DNA from: Druceiella hillmani
Taxonomy: Eukaryota; Arthropoda; Insecta; Lepidoptera; Hepialidae
Reading direction: 5' to 3'
NCBI GenBank assembly: GCA_039881145.1
Contig: JAYKKI010000037.1
Location: 17,735,001-17,799,000 of the forward strand
Length of the DNA stretch: 64,000 bases
The position numbers were made by a program, and so were the translations under genes. This document shows, piece after piece, positions 48,998 to 61,212 of this stretch (position 1 is its first letter; every line of letters begins with the position of its first letter). The notes under the pieces were generated by a model. It ran no database searches, was not told the origin of the DNA, and saw nothing but the letters and a program-made list of their open reading frames with translations.

Positions 48998-49180
48998 CAC
49001 AATTAAATGAAACTACGTGATGTAGTATTATTTCTACTATCTTTAATTTCTTTACCACGACCTAGGTTTCGTTGTATTACAACATCTTCAGGTGGGATAT
49101 TAGCAAAGATAATACTACATCACGTAGTTTCATTTAATTGTGAATAATGAAATTCTACAAAATTAACGCCAAATATATTC
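48998..49180. mobile_element. Fold-back element with hammerhead-like motif, copy 3
   Basis: The arm 48998-49110 matches 1028-1137. The inverted arm is truncated internally, keeping only about 49109-49142, and is followed by the same 40-base end as copy 1 (finishing CCAAATATATTC). AATAAAATAATA occurs on both sides (48986-48997 and 49181-49192), followed by C in each case: a 12-13 base target-site duplication, though of low complexity. Segmental copy 1 has an empty site near 31325, so the insertion postdates the large duplication. Confidence 0.7.
49055..49095 (-). ncRNA. Hammerhead-type ribozyme candidate with intact core
   Basis: On the minus strand, from 49095 down: CCAC, CUGAAGA, one extra U, GUUGU-AAU-ACAAC, GAAA, CCUAGGU, C (49059, predicted cleavage after it) and GUGG. 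Stem I is CCAC with GUGG. Stem II has five pairs. Stem III can have only about two pairs (A-U and C-G around CUAG), but ACCUAGGU is a perfect palindrome, so two molecules could pair. Both core segments, CUGANGA and GAAA, and the UH cleavage dinucleotide are present. The extra U before stem II is unusual. Minimal type I hammerheads are known from Penelope-like elements. Activity is untested. Confidence 0.45.
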
Positions 49181-50208
49181 AATAAAATAATACTTAAAAA
49201 CAATTTAGTGGAAATATTATATGCCTTTAAATATTCATATGTGCCTAGGTCTATACTTAACAAGTTCAAACTATTTGAAAATTTAAAAGTCTATTTCCTT
49301 AAATATTTTCTATAGATCTCACAAAAAGCCAAATTTGAAAATTTTTTGCATGATTGCAGTATAAAATCAAACGCTTACCTAAAAATAGCATAGCACAGCT
49401 CTTTCAAGACCCACCGACGAACTATTTCAGTGGAATTTGAAAACGACTGATCTAAAAATTGTTATCTTTTTCGGAAACAAAAAAGGAGATGTAAAGAAAT
49501 TTTAGAAAATTTCCCACTTCAGATTGGCTTCAGTGCAGTTGTTTCTTTACAACTAAAAAGACAATAAAGCGTACATATTATATGAAAAAATAAATATGAA
49601 AAGTTTTAAAATTCGTATCACGATGCTTGAAATCCTTTTTCGAATAACGCCCTCAATTTTACTCTATATATTTACAAGTTTCAGTATAGTTTAGATCAGA
49701 TACATAGGATTTGACAACATAATTTATTAAATAATTATAGAAACATAATCACTTTCACAAGTATTTGGATTTGCCTTAAATTTCTCAAATTATAAATAAA
49801 ATAACCTTCAAGAGCTTCCGTGTGTGTCGGTATATAATAATCAAATTGTTTACTGATGCGTGAATTCGAATTTATTAAATCTTTCGTTTGTTCTGTCCGC
49901 AATTAATTCAAAGCTTCATTACACTAGAAATATGTTGGTACTTTTTACCGATGCACATTGGAATATTTCAGATATATTTTTATTCACAAATTAAACAGTA
50001 ATTATTAATTCAGTGGGTTGAGTCGGACGAGCCCTAAATTTATTTCTCAAGAGAGAAATTATATTATGTAAAACCTGGAACGCTTCCTTATTGGAATAAC
50101 ACGACTATCGGATAATACACGAATTGAATATTACATGAGGGAGTCGCTAAAAGAAAGAGGTTTTGTGCATGCTTCCCAGAGGACCAATAATAAACTGTGT
50201 ATTTTCAG

Positions 50209-50270
50209 TGTTATGCATGTGGAAGTCAGCAGCTTTTGTACAAAGAGACCAAACCAGATGTTGACTTTTT
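50209..50270 (+). pseudogene. Duplicate of the candidate CYACGSQ exon
   Basis: It follows TTTTCAG and reads CYACGSQQLLYKETK, then reaches a stop 20-odd codons in, where copy 1 at 32223 stays open. If the block is an exon, this copy is decaying. Confidence 0.2.
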
Positions 50271-50884
50271 ATAAAGTGGTACTATAGAGTACTCAACTGC
50301 ATCAGCGAAGTACAAAACTAATATTTTCAAAGAAACATAATACACACACAAGGAACATTCGAGACAAAAGGAAGCAATAAAAGACAAAAGGAATAAATGT
50401 GGGAACCGTCAAGCCGTTGCTAAGGTTGTTCCTACTTGTTTATGTTATTATTTTTTTGAAATCTGATAATTATAATTATCCTGATATTGCATTCAGTATA
50501 ATCGTAATCAGAATAATTAAAATTATTATAAATTAATAATACAATACGTATTATATGAAATTAACAAAGCCTTATGTTATATTAGGTACACATTATGCTG
50601 ACAGTGTGAATAAAGTGGCACAGGTCTTGACTTTTGTGGCACTTTATTCTCCTAACTATTGTTGACTGTTATACTTTCTTATTTTTCGTACTAAGTGGAC
50701 GTAATTGTTCGACGGGATGTTGGAAATTGAGCTCAGTCTTGACTTTCTTTTCTGTACATTGCTTCAGACATACAAGTTGCTTGTTAGTGCTCTTCGGTCG
50801 GTTAGTGTAATGTTAACATGGGTTTTTGTATATTTATCTCTCTTATTCCTGCATACACCCAAAATTGTGAATTATTATGGGTTG

Positions 50885-51925
50885 TAAAGAAGTAAATGAA
50901 TTAATAATTTTCAACTTTGATTAAAAATGTCCAAATTAGGCTTTTTAGAAATATAATTTGATTCGTACTTTAAGTAGGGATAACCAAATTTTTTATTTCA
51001 TTTCATCAATTTTTTAAATTTTATTTTGGTATATTTATTAAACCTAAAATATTTATTAATTTTTTTATTAAACCTAAATTATTAAAACCTTAAATAGACG
51101 TAAAGATACATGTCATTTCGATAATGAGAGTTTTTGTTTATATTTGAAACATCATTTTAGGAAAAATTCCAATTCGATTTTATACTTTTTATACAAAATT
51201 ACTAACTATTTTTAATGTATTATTGCTCTTGAACCTACTTAATATTTTGTTAAACTTAAAAGGTTTTAAGTTATTTAAGGAGAGCTTTAGCAAAACCATT
51301 TTTTTTTCAGTTTTTATGGGAGTAAATGAAAAACTTATTAGAATAAATAATCATTATGGCTTTTTTTTTCGTTTTAATTATTATAAAAAATAATAATTTT
51401 GACTTTCCCTAAAATTTACTTATTTGTATTATAAGATAACTCTCATCGTGTTAATAAAACTGATTTTGATTATGTTATTTTTTATGATGAAATTAAATTA
51501 TGCAAAAAACCAGAATCTATTCATATAGCTGACATACAACATTAATTTGTGGCATATATCTTATTTAACAATACATAACAAATTGTTTACCACCATAAAA
51601 TATATTTTCTATTTCCATCGTGCACCCAATTAATATTTTATGTATTTGAAAATGTATTGGAAGTGAATATAAAATCTACATGGCTGTATGGGATGATGTT
51701 AATTTTATGAGGGACGTATTCCTGAGATTTAGTTAAGCCTATTTTAATTATCATGTTATTTTAGAGCTCTCGTCTAACTGCAGGTTTAACTAAACTGATT
51801 GCATTATCTTTTGCATAGTTGAAGTTAATGGTAATGACACTTAACTTGATTTTCCAATATTTTAAGTCATTACGTCGTCTGATGACTAACGTGTTCTCTT
51901 TTGCATTTTCAAATGAACTCATGGA
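50885..51925. other. Segment present only in copy 2
   Basis: Copy 1 joins directly across this point (near 32880). The roughly 1040 bases are very AT-rich, and no domain or terminal repeat was recognised. Confidence 0.45.
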
Positions 51926-52338
51926 ATATGTTTTGGTTTTAAAATTCCCAATTTCCTTAATCTACCTTTATCCTCATCCTTGTGTATAGAAGATTTAATT
52001 TCATTTGCAGAAAATGCTACTCGAATTATCGAATTGACTTCCGTTATTTTGTGTTGTTTATGGAACAATTTCCAGAAAAGTTCGTAACTTTATATAAGTG
52101 TTCATCTGCTTCTTAATATTATAAATCTGCGATATCGAAAAAATAAATACTTGTAAGTCTATATTTTCACTACAAAAATATTACTAAATAACTATTTTAA
52201 TTAAATTTTGTAACTATAGTCCTCGCGTGCGCTAAAAGTTGTCTGCATCAAATGTCTGGAAAAGATGTTTTATGGAGGTAGTTATTCTTAATATGTGTGC
52301 ATGATTTAATCGAAGAAACATTTATAGATATGTAGGAG

Positions 52339-52412
52339 CATATATATATATTTATATGTATATATATATATATTTTTCTTTTTTTCTTTTTTTCTTTTTT
52401 TTTTTTTTTTAA
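52339..52412. repeat. AT run followed by a T-rich tract
   Basis: ATATATTTATATGTATATAT passes into TTTTTCTTTTTTTCTTTTTT. It lies where copy 1 has its 1.6-kb extra segment. Confidence 0.92.
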
Positions 52413-52619
52413 ACTGCAAACAGCCTTTTGTACATTTATTTAGTAAAGGTGTCTAAAAAATCTAACCCACTTATCTAGACACTTATTAGAAGAGTGTCGA
52501 GAGATAATATTCTATCAAGCAAATTTTCTGGAAAAAATGTTATTGTACATACTTTTATTATCACATTGAATAAGAAAATGTTACTCGCATAAAAATTTAA
52601 AGAAATAAAAACACAGTCA

Positions 52620-52850
52620 AAGGCAGAAATTCAGCGCAGTTCCATATTTAATAATGTCGTCGTAGCGCTTAAACTGTCAGAACGGAGACACGCGACTCGT
52701 TCAATAAATTGTAACGCACGGCTTCATGGAACGCGTAAATTTTATTTTAAGTGTTACCCGAAGTATTGAACCGGCGTGAATTACTTGTTCTCTTGTTCAT
52801 GAAATTATTCGAAGAAAAGTTATTTGGTAAACGAAGATAAATAATTAGAT
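52620..52850. other. Conserved block A, copy 2
   Basis: Counterpart of 36190-36420. GCGACTCGTTCAATAAATTG at 52692 is almost the same as GCGACTTCGTTTAATAAATT in block B of this copy (58562). Confidence 0.45.
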
Positions 52851-54492
52851 GAGGTAATAATTTCTGTTTCAAAATAAAGTCTAATTTCTATATTTATTGG
52901 AAATTGCTTTAAAAATTGTTAAACACAAATATACATATTCATAGTAGGCTTGTAAACAGCAACTACATATTTCTATTGCTTATTGCATGTCACTAAAAAT
53001 AAATGCTGTCTACAAGGTAAAATATATTTTATTTTTCAAAGGTATACTTGATTATTATTATATGCGATAAGGCTAATTATTTTTATTATTATTGAAATCC
53101 CTTTCCATATTATGAATAGTGTAAAATAGCCTTTTTTTCAATTTATGCATAGATTTTTGTAGTTTATGGTTGCTTCTTTTTAACACGAGTAAATGAACAT
53201 TTTTTGTTTTTTTCTTTTTTTAAATAAAAATGTAGTGCGAATGAGTAATAAAAATTAAAATTAACGTATCTTATTACTTCTCATAAATATTAGCAAATAA
53301 ATCGGTTTATTTCATTTCGTAATTTCTCCATGAACCTCATAAAATATTTTCGGATACATTTTTTTTAATTTCTAGATCGTACTTACAAACATGTATTATA
53401 TGTGAAGTATTTCATAATTGGCGAAACATTTTTTTTTATTAAATAGCTGCCTATGTAAATTTAAACCTGATTTGGAATAATATGTTATTTTTCGTAAATT
53501 TCTTATTTTAAATCTTTCAAAACATGCCTCGGCTTAAGAAAATAACTGAATGAAAGTATTCTATTGTTAAAACTAACGATATGAATAGGTATAACACCTA
53601 CTCATAAACCTTATTTAGTTTTTGAATAATCATTTGCAACGTTGCGTCCAATTAAACAGCAATAATAGTACTTGAATTATATGATGTTTTCTTCATATGT
53701 TGGTGAAGAGATAATGATAAAGGACTTGTATCAATATTTTTTTACATTATGACAAATATAGCCTTAAAATATGAAGTTTTATTAACTGATATTTCTAAAA
53801 ATGTTATAGAGACAAACTAAAAAACAACATTAGTGATATTATATGTTCATAGCTTCCCAAATTTTGACTTTTCTTTCAGTGTATTAATGACGTAATTTTA
53901 TGATGAAACTTTCATTTTTGTCTAACCAAATAAAACCTAAACACTCGAGTTTTTATATGTGTGAGGATTAAAAGCATTCTTTAAACAGCAAAACTTTAAA
54001 AAGTTTAATTCAGTTTTCAAGATCACGTAACTCGTCTTTTTGGTAAAATTATATCATGGAGATCCTGCACCAGTAACGTAGCCAACGTAAAATTTCTCAT
54101 ACTGTGATATGTACCTAAAACACAAAATGGGGTTACACTTTCGGTTGGATGAGGAAAATCTGAATACAATTTTCTTTCACTCTTGTAAACATTCATTACT
54201 CGAGAGTCTATTGACATGTTTTCTTTCAACGGGGTCGCATAGATTTTGCGGTATTTTTACTGGAGTTTCTGCATCGATATGGTGGGATGAATTTACCGAG
54301 GCTACACAGACTTCAAAATCATTGAATATATATGGAAGTGTATAATTTAAATATTTCCTTTGATAAAATTCGTGACCTTTCTTGGATTGTTCGTTGATGA
54401 TCTCCGCTGCCTAACAGTATATTGTTTTTAGTATTGACTTATTAACCTGATTAATAGTAATTAGTACTCTGCATCTGCTGTGTTTTCAACAG

Positions 54493-54611
54493 TATTAGAT
54501 GTAAAGATACCCTTCGGGATATTAATGCAAAGCGTGACCTTCTTTGTTAATTATGCCATTTTATATGAGCTCGTCACCACTGCTGCGTGTATCACAAGAT
54601 TTGGTATCTAG
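54493..54611 (+). pseudogene. Broken duplicate of the candidate terminal exon
   Basis: It follows TGTTTTCAACAG and aligns with 37554-37685. A 4-base deletion shifts the frame after RCKDTLR. Beyond it, the original frame still reads MQSVTFFVNYAILYELVTTA to a TAG at 54609-54611. This is the pattern of a decayed duplicate of a coding exon. Confidence 0.35.
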
Positions 54612-55479
54612 CATGATGGTATATGTTTACGCTCACATTTAAAATATTTTGTAGTTGTTTATTTGATTATATTTTTAGTATAGAATTAAAATATGTATTT
54701 TTGAAAAAGAAAAACACTTTATACCCTAATTCTTACGGTTAGAATTATCTCATTTTCATTGCTGCGTGCGAATCTTTTATGTTTTATGAAAACTGTTCGA
54801 AAACCTAAAATTATAACATTGGTTTCATTTGTTCTACACAATTAATTTTTATAATTATATTAAAGAGACACTTTTAATATTCCAAAAAAATATAGTGGTC
54901 CCAGCCGGCTCCACGCTTATTAAATGGAATTTCACATACACATTCAAATATAGCCGAAATATAGATTCATGAACTAAAGAAAAGATTTTTCAAGCGAAAA
55001 ATAGCTCTTATAAAAAAGATAGTTATGTTTAAGTTTCCTAGCTTATATTATTTATTTTATAGTTTCAATGTACACATAAAGTATATATACATACGAGATA
55101 CGAGTATATACACATAGAGAGACGAGGGTATTCCTACATGAATAATCTCATCCAGACAATCACGATAATAAAATAGAAGATGTGATAAAAGATGTGAACC
55201 TGTCCTAATAAAAAAATTACGAATAAAAAATACAAATTAAATGTTAAAAAAAAGAAAAATATACCATATGAAAATATTAAATAACAAAAACAATAATACC
55301 ATATAATGAGTGATATGAAGATGCAATTAGTCATATGAAAAATCAGCAGAGACACATATTCTTTGGTTTCGATTTTCTTATTAATTATTCGTATTGGTAA
55401 TTCTGCAGTAGACTACGAGAATTAATTAAAAAATGAAATTTTTAATATTTTAATAATTTTTTATCATATTATAGATAAC

Positions 55480-56600
55480 CTAAATTTTGTTAATGTTTTG
55501 AGAAATGTTATTCAAGGTTTAAACAAACCTTCAGTACAATAATAGTAACATAATCCCCATTTACTTGCTGACTGCAGTATTGCACTTAAACACACACACA
55601 GCAAGATATGTTGTAAGCAGTTGAATGCTGTTTTTAATGGAAATAACTGTACAATGATGTTGAACACCATTTATATTCACAATATTAAATTTTAAATATC
55701 AGAGAACTTTTTCTTATGTTATTTGCCTAAATATTTTTCATTAATTTTCATTACAGTTACAAATTTAAAAAATTAAACTTAATTATTTAACGTATTTTAC
55801 TGGAATCATAATAATAAATTACACCCTTTTCCCATTTATGAATCATGTTAATACTCTTATTGTAATACATCTTATTGTATCACAAAAACAGTATCAAAAC
55901 ACAAATAAAATATCGTTTATATAACACATTGAAATTAATTACTACAATACGAAATGTGCTATAAACTAATCTCAAAGCCGAAATAACATACACGCTCTCC
56001 ACTATTTTTTACCGCGCACCAAATGCCAGGGTAAACGGATAAAACTTTCCCATATATTTGTCATAATTCACAGTACGGGGACGTCATCTGCTGTTGGGTC
56101 CTTCGAAGGGAGGAAATAAACATTCTTGTGCCGCAGCATATAGTGGCCATTTAAGCGAACACCGTGTAATTCGTAATACGTCAGTGATACTTATGTAAAC
56201 ACGATGATTTATTTGGTACCATATCCCCCTGGATTTATTTGTCCCCATATTCCTATTGTATAAAAATATATTGCCATGTAATGGAATTTCCCGTTTTTAC
56301 ATTATATTCTACGGACAGCATTATCTGTAAAAAAATCTGTAATCTGTAAAAATTAAGAGCATAGTTCTTTCTTTGAATTTTTAATCTTAATCTTTAGGTA
56401 CAAAACAAATGTTTCTGAAACATTCCACATAAATGTTTAATCTTTAGGAGCAAAGTAAATGTTTTCACAGAAATAATTTTCAGTTTGACATCGAAGAATA
56501 ATTTTGGTATTTTATTTCTTTAGCGGAAATCTTTCTTTTCTCTTACGCCGGTGCAAATGTATATCAAACTATTTCTTACAAAATGAAAATTACTTTTTAT
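55480..56600. other. Segment mostly absent from copy 1
   Basis: Between matching flanks copy 2 is about 0.9 kb longer. The part at 56020-56230 is unusually G+C-rich for this window (CACAGTACGGGGACGTCATC, GGGTCCTTCGAAGGGAGG). No coding signature is recognised. A diverged direct repeat (TAATCTTTAGG with ACAAA or GCAAAG) occurs at 56388 and near 56438. Confidence 0.45.
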
Positions 56601-56624
56601 TTTGTAAGAAATAGTTTGATATAC
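56559..56624. repeat. Perfect 26-bp inverted repeat, 14-base loop
   Basis: GTATATCAAACTATTTCTTA plus CAAAAT at 56559-56584 is exactly inverted at 56599-56624. Further GTTTGATAT phrases follow to about 56672. It has no counterpart in copy 1, so it is a young structure. Confidence 0.92.
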
Positions 56625-57439
56625 AATATGTTTGATATGATTGAATGTTTGATATAAAATAGTTTGATATACTCGTACTTAAAAGGGTTGCATCAAGAGA
56701 GAAAAATGATTATAAGAGACAAATTAACGCACATTAGTGTTATTTTAAGGGTCATGAGGTTCTTCAGTACCTTAAATGAAAAAAATGAAATGAAAATTTT
56801 TATTTTCAGAGTTTATATTTTTGTGGAAAACACAACGAATCGTCTAATTCCTAATATACGGCGATTTCTTGTGTAATTTACATTAGTCAATTCCGAAGAT
56901 AATTATGTAACGGAATTTAGACTTCTTCAAAATATTGTGTATATTTTATAATAATGACCACCCATTAATATTAGGTTCTAATTGTATAATTTCATAAACG
57001 GAGGATACAAAATGCTTCTTGCTTATTTATTCAGAGTGCTGAATGTATGAATTGTATGGCTTAATTTTTTTTCATTTAAAAGAATTAAATTCCATTTTCC
57101 TAGGTATTATGATTTTAGCTATAGCTTAATGTTATACCTAAATAGTACAAGTTTATTATTCTAAATATTTTACTAATATCTATAATTTGAAACATCATTT
57201 TTCCAAGTAAACTTTACAAAAAGTTATTTTTAAATATTCATACAAGAAGTTACAACGATAAATTCGACAGTTTATTACGTTAAAACTATGATATTAAAGC
57301 AGAGTGTATTATTATATTTTAATCGCCTTATTCATTTGTTTGCGGTATCGTATAGTGAATATATGTGACTTATTTTTGTACTGCAATCTTAAAATATTTT
57401 GACGGACGATAAGATATCTCACAATATAGTAGTTAGGGG

Positions 57440-58330
57440 ACGTAGTAGTTAGGTAAACGAGCTATTCAACATTTGATTAATTATTAATCAGGGGTGATTA
57501 TATTATTAAGTGATAAGTCATAACAAATGACAATGACTCCTAAATACTTACAAAACTTAATTTAAACATTTTTCTCGGAAAAAAGGCGGGCCACAGCATT
57601 CGTTAGTAATAATATAGAAGTATCTTGTGTGTAATATATTAAGTGATGTATATTAATGAAATTAATGTGTTCCTCGACTTGTTAGCGTTTCTTTTGTGTC
57701 AGGTGGTGCAGTGTTTGTGAAAGTATGATTCATATTCATTAAAGCATTTATTATATATTGGTTGAACTGTTTAATAATAAATTGTTTGAAAATCGTTTGG
57801 AAATCCTCAAGTAGAACTATACTTGATAGTTTTCACTAACACGCGGTAGATTGGACGTAGAAATACCACAATGAAATTAAAGGCAACTTTATAGATATTT
57901 ATTGTTTAATTGAAATTGTCACCAATTTTTAATAAGAGAATTTTGGTTCATAAAATTATGTCTTTTAATATTTAAACACAATCTGACTTTTAATCTATAC
58001 ATAATTCATATTATGTTTATCTAGTTTACTTTTGCAATTATCCTTTACGTATTTCATGCAACTTTTACTGCCATAGTTAGTACTTGTAAATTTTCCTCTA
58101 TAATGAGTCCGATTTTTACAACTATTGCAATAGTTTTACTGGTTTCGGCGTGCTTAGATACATCAGGATGCATTTTTCGAATATTGTACGAAAAATTGTT
58201 AACTTAAAACTACAAAACACAATTATAAAACATAGGCTGTCCATTAAAGTATGTTCCCAGAAACTGATTTCGATATCATTCTTTTTTTGCCCGCAGATGA
58301 TGCATTGTTTGTAAGTAATTATTATAATTA
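57440..58330. other. Segment present only in copy 2, with a hammerhead-like phrase
   Basis: Copy 1 joins near 40130 without these roughly 890 bases. On the minus strand 58172-58136 reads CCTGATGTATCTAAGCACGC then CGAAACCAGTA. That resembles the CTGATGA...CGAAACC signature but with a core change and no stem I. A palindrome (ACTATTGCAATAGT) lies just beside it. This may be another retroelement relic. Confidence 0.4.
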
Positions 58331-58504
58331 ATTAATTATCTATTATCTCATTTTTCATTCCATAGTATTGTCTTCATTATGAATTAATGTTTTTTTTATA
58401 TGTTTGCACTAAGTTGTTTGTAATCGATTTACATTGTTTTGTGTGCTATTTAACGATAAAAACTTTGAGTAAATATACGATTACGGAGAAACTATATATA
58501 TTTG

Positions 58505-58755
58505 AGTAAATAATTCTACGATATCGGCATTGAAGTATTTAAAATTTCATAACCGATGGCAGCGACTTCGTTTAATAAATTGTTTGACTCGACGATAGAA
58601 CGGAGGGGAAGTTTGAACAGCGTAAAATTTGTGTACCAGTTCGAAATATTTAATTGACGTAAATCGTTTCTTACATCGTTAATGGATTTACATAAAGAAA
58701 ATTATTTGATGCTCAATGAAGTATGAAAGAATTTGTGTAAGCTGACAAAATCCTG
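58505..58755. other. Conserved block B, copy 2
   Basis: Counterpart of 40385-40620. It shares CGTTTCTTACAT, GTTAATGGATTTAC and CTCAATGAAGTATGAA with copy 1, and GCGACTTCGTTTAATAAATT with block A. Confidence 0.45.
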
Positions 58756-59440
58756 TCGTTAAATTCTTATAATTAATTGGGAGTTGAATTTTTCTGTTTC
58801 CCGACATTTGCAAATAAAGTTTAGGAAAAAGCAATTTTTTAATATATCCGGTTTAGATGACCTTCTTCATAATGTGGAATTGTTAATTATTATTTAATAC
58901 GCTGTAATTAGGTGGACTTTTGTATAACTAATTAAGTAATGGAATCTGCGAAACTAAATTTCATTCACTTTTAATTTTTGTATTATCATGGAACTTGGCC
59001 ATTGTGTACATCGCTAATGATAATAAAATAAAATAATGGTTCGTACAATACATAAATAATACACTGAATACTTAAAATAATGTATTGTCAATTTTCACTC
59101 ACTTCCACTGCCGGAATTATTTAGATTTTGCACATTTATCAAGAACTGATGACAGTACGACGATTTCATAAAATAAAAAAAATATTTAAATTTAAAACAA
59201 AAAACTAAATAAAAAATAATTAAATAACGCAATTAAATTTTTATCCACTTACGTAAGTACGAATTATTTAAATTCTATTTAGCATCTTTTCCTAATACTT
59301 TTTGTTTCCATGAAGGAATCACGAGAAGGTTTTATTTTGAATGCCTGCCATTTATTTTATTTAGAATTTTAAATGGGAAAAAACAAATTTATAAGAGTTG
59401 TACCAGAATATCGCTTTTTCACTGCATTATTCTGGTCCCG

Positions 59441-59558
59441 ATAATAAAAAAAATCACTAAATTATCTGTATGAAATTATTCCAACTTACCAAGTTGTATT
59501 ATAAACTTGGTAAGTTGAAATAATTTCATACAGATAATTTAATGATTTTTTATTATTA
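59441..59558. repeat. Long hairpin, about 55-bp arms and 8-base loop
   Basis: The arm 59441-59495 (with TTATCTGTATGAAATTATT, CAACTTACCAAG) is inverted at 59504-59558 with few mismatches. In copy 1 (about 41200-41290) only a diverged single arm is seen, so the second arm arose after the large duplication, probably by snap-back copying. Confidence 0.88.
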
Positions 59559-59976
59559 TTTGAAATACTTGTAAACAATAACCAGCTAAGTTTCATACTC
59601 TCTCTTGATCTATAGCGCGTTGGATCATGATAAAATTTCCTTTTATATATTTCACGTAAAGCGAGATAAACGATAAAATTAACTTGCATTTTTCACATAT
59701 TAATGTGTCATTCACATAAAAAAATGAAAAGTAATTTGTCTGACTTCTTTTGACTAGTCTGTTACTCTCAAACAATAACACGACAAAAACAAACATTTTT
59801 TTATCGTGTACATGCGGCTTACATCATTTCGGTTTGGAACCCGCAGGTAATTTTGAATATTTCCTATGAATGGAGATATCGATATAATTTTCGGATATCC
59901 ATTTTTTATCACCGCTATCATTTATCGCCGAAAGGTATTTCTTAAAATATATTTTACTTTAAATAACAATAAATAA

Positions 59977-60031
59977 GAAATAAAATACCCTCCATGAAAA
60001 AGGGTTTTTTTCACGGAGGGTATTTTATTTC
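59977..60031. repeat. 25-bp inverted repeat at the head of the insertion
   Basis: GAAATAAAATACCCTCCATG with AAAAA pairs with TTTTTCACGGAGGGTATTTT and ATTTC across a 5-base loop. It marks the truncated end of the retroelement and may be a by-product of its integration. Confidence 0.88.
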
Positions 60032-60249
60032 CCCTCCACTACTCAAAAGTAGAACCGATGGAGATATTTTTCTATCCTGGGGATGTGCCTTTTAGGGGCT
60101 ACAGGATCCTCCGAGAGATTATTCAGTTAAACCAATGTTCAGCTTTTTTTTTCTGGGACATGATACGTAAACATGTTTTCTAATCAAATCTAATCCTGAA
60201 TAATTAACCAACAGAAAATCCAGCCTATTTAGCACTTACTTCAGATGTA

Positions 60250-61212
60250 GACCTATGTTTTGCTTGAAAAAAGTTGAAAGTTCTATGTGGCACCGATCAG
60301 GGAGCAAGCTTTAAAACCTTAAAAAATACTTACAACATATTAATTCGTCCTATTATGGAATGTCCTATGCAGATTGGGTCCAATACTTCAAAATTGGCAC
60401 TAGAAAAGGTCGATAACATACAGGCTAGAGGTGCAAAAATAATAATTGGTGCAGTGTCCTCCACTAATCATGACATTAAATCACAACCAGAGTATGGCAC
60501 GCAGCTCCTCTAAAATAGAAGAAAGTACAATGTCCTTATATTAACAATATTAAAATTCGTGAAAAAATGTATTGGCAAAAGAATCTTTTAAAAATGGAGA
60601 AAAAGTGCGAGACTCAAAAAATCATGAACATTACAGTACGACCAAATAATCATACAACAGATTCGCGTTGAACATCCCACACATTTAATTGTAGAGGAGA
60701 CAATTTTACAAAATACAAAAAAAATATTAAAATTATAACTGGTCTTCTTAATAAGAATCATTACAAAATCAACTTACACTTGGTACAGGTAATATAGCCT
60801 CAAACTATATTTGTAAACTCCTAGCGATTTGAAAGATCCTAATTGTATATATTGGTATTCAATAGAGTGAGAAAGGGGTTATCATTATTATTTAGTGACT
60901 TTAGTAAGGTTGCGCTTCTAGCTATTGAAAGGGTATATTCAGGGCAAATACCTAATATGCGATACTTAATATGCGGTGCCATAGGTAAAATGTTTGACAC
61001 GGACAAGTAGAGGATTCCGGCGTAAGTTGGTACTGTAGAAACTAGTTCGCAAATGCATTGGCAAAAGAAGCAAGGTTATTTAAGAATAAATTATTTCCCC
61101 AAGTTGCTCTTAATGATATAAATTCATTAGTAAAGTCAAAATTTAATGCCAGGATGGTCAAGTTGAAATATCAGATCTGCGAATTAAACGCACGTAGAAC
61201 TGTGCACCTTTA
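60250..61212 (+). pseudogene. Reverse transcriptase C-terminus and RNase H relic
   Basis: KVLCGTDQGASFKTLKNTYN followed by ILIRPIMECP and LEKVDNIQARGAKIIIGAVS (60274-60480) is the conserved C-terminal region of jockey-type reverse transcriptases. Further on, SDFSKVALLAIERV (from 60895) looks like the RNase H 'TDSxxAL' block, and FANALAKEARLFKNK (from 61046) like its 'ADxxAKxA' block. An open stretch then runs through VKSKFNARMVKLKYQICELN to a stop at 61210. Stops and frameshifts break it throughout. Confidence 0.78.

Noticed and set aside
55134..55355. 73-codon Phe/Ile/Leu-rich minus-strand frame resembling a membrane protein
   Set aside because: This composition is expected from AT-rich DNA, and copy 1 of the duplication does not keep the frame.
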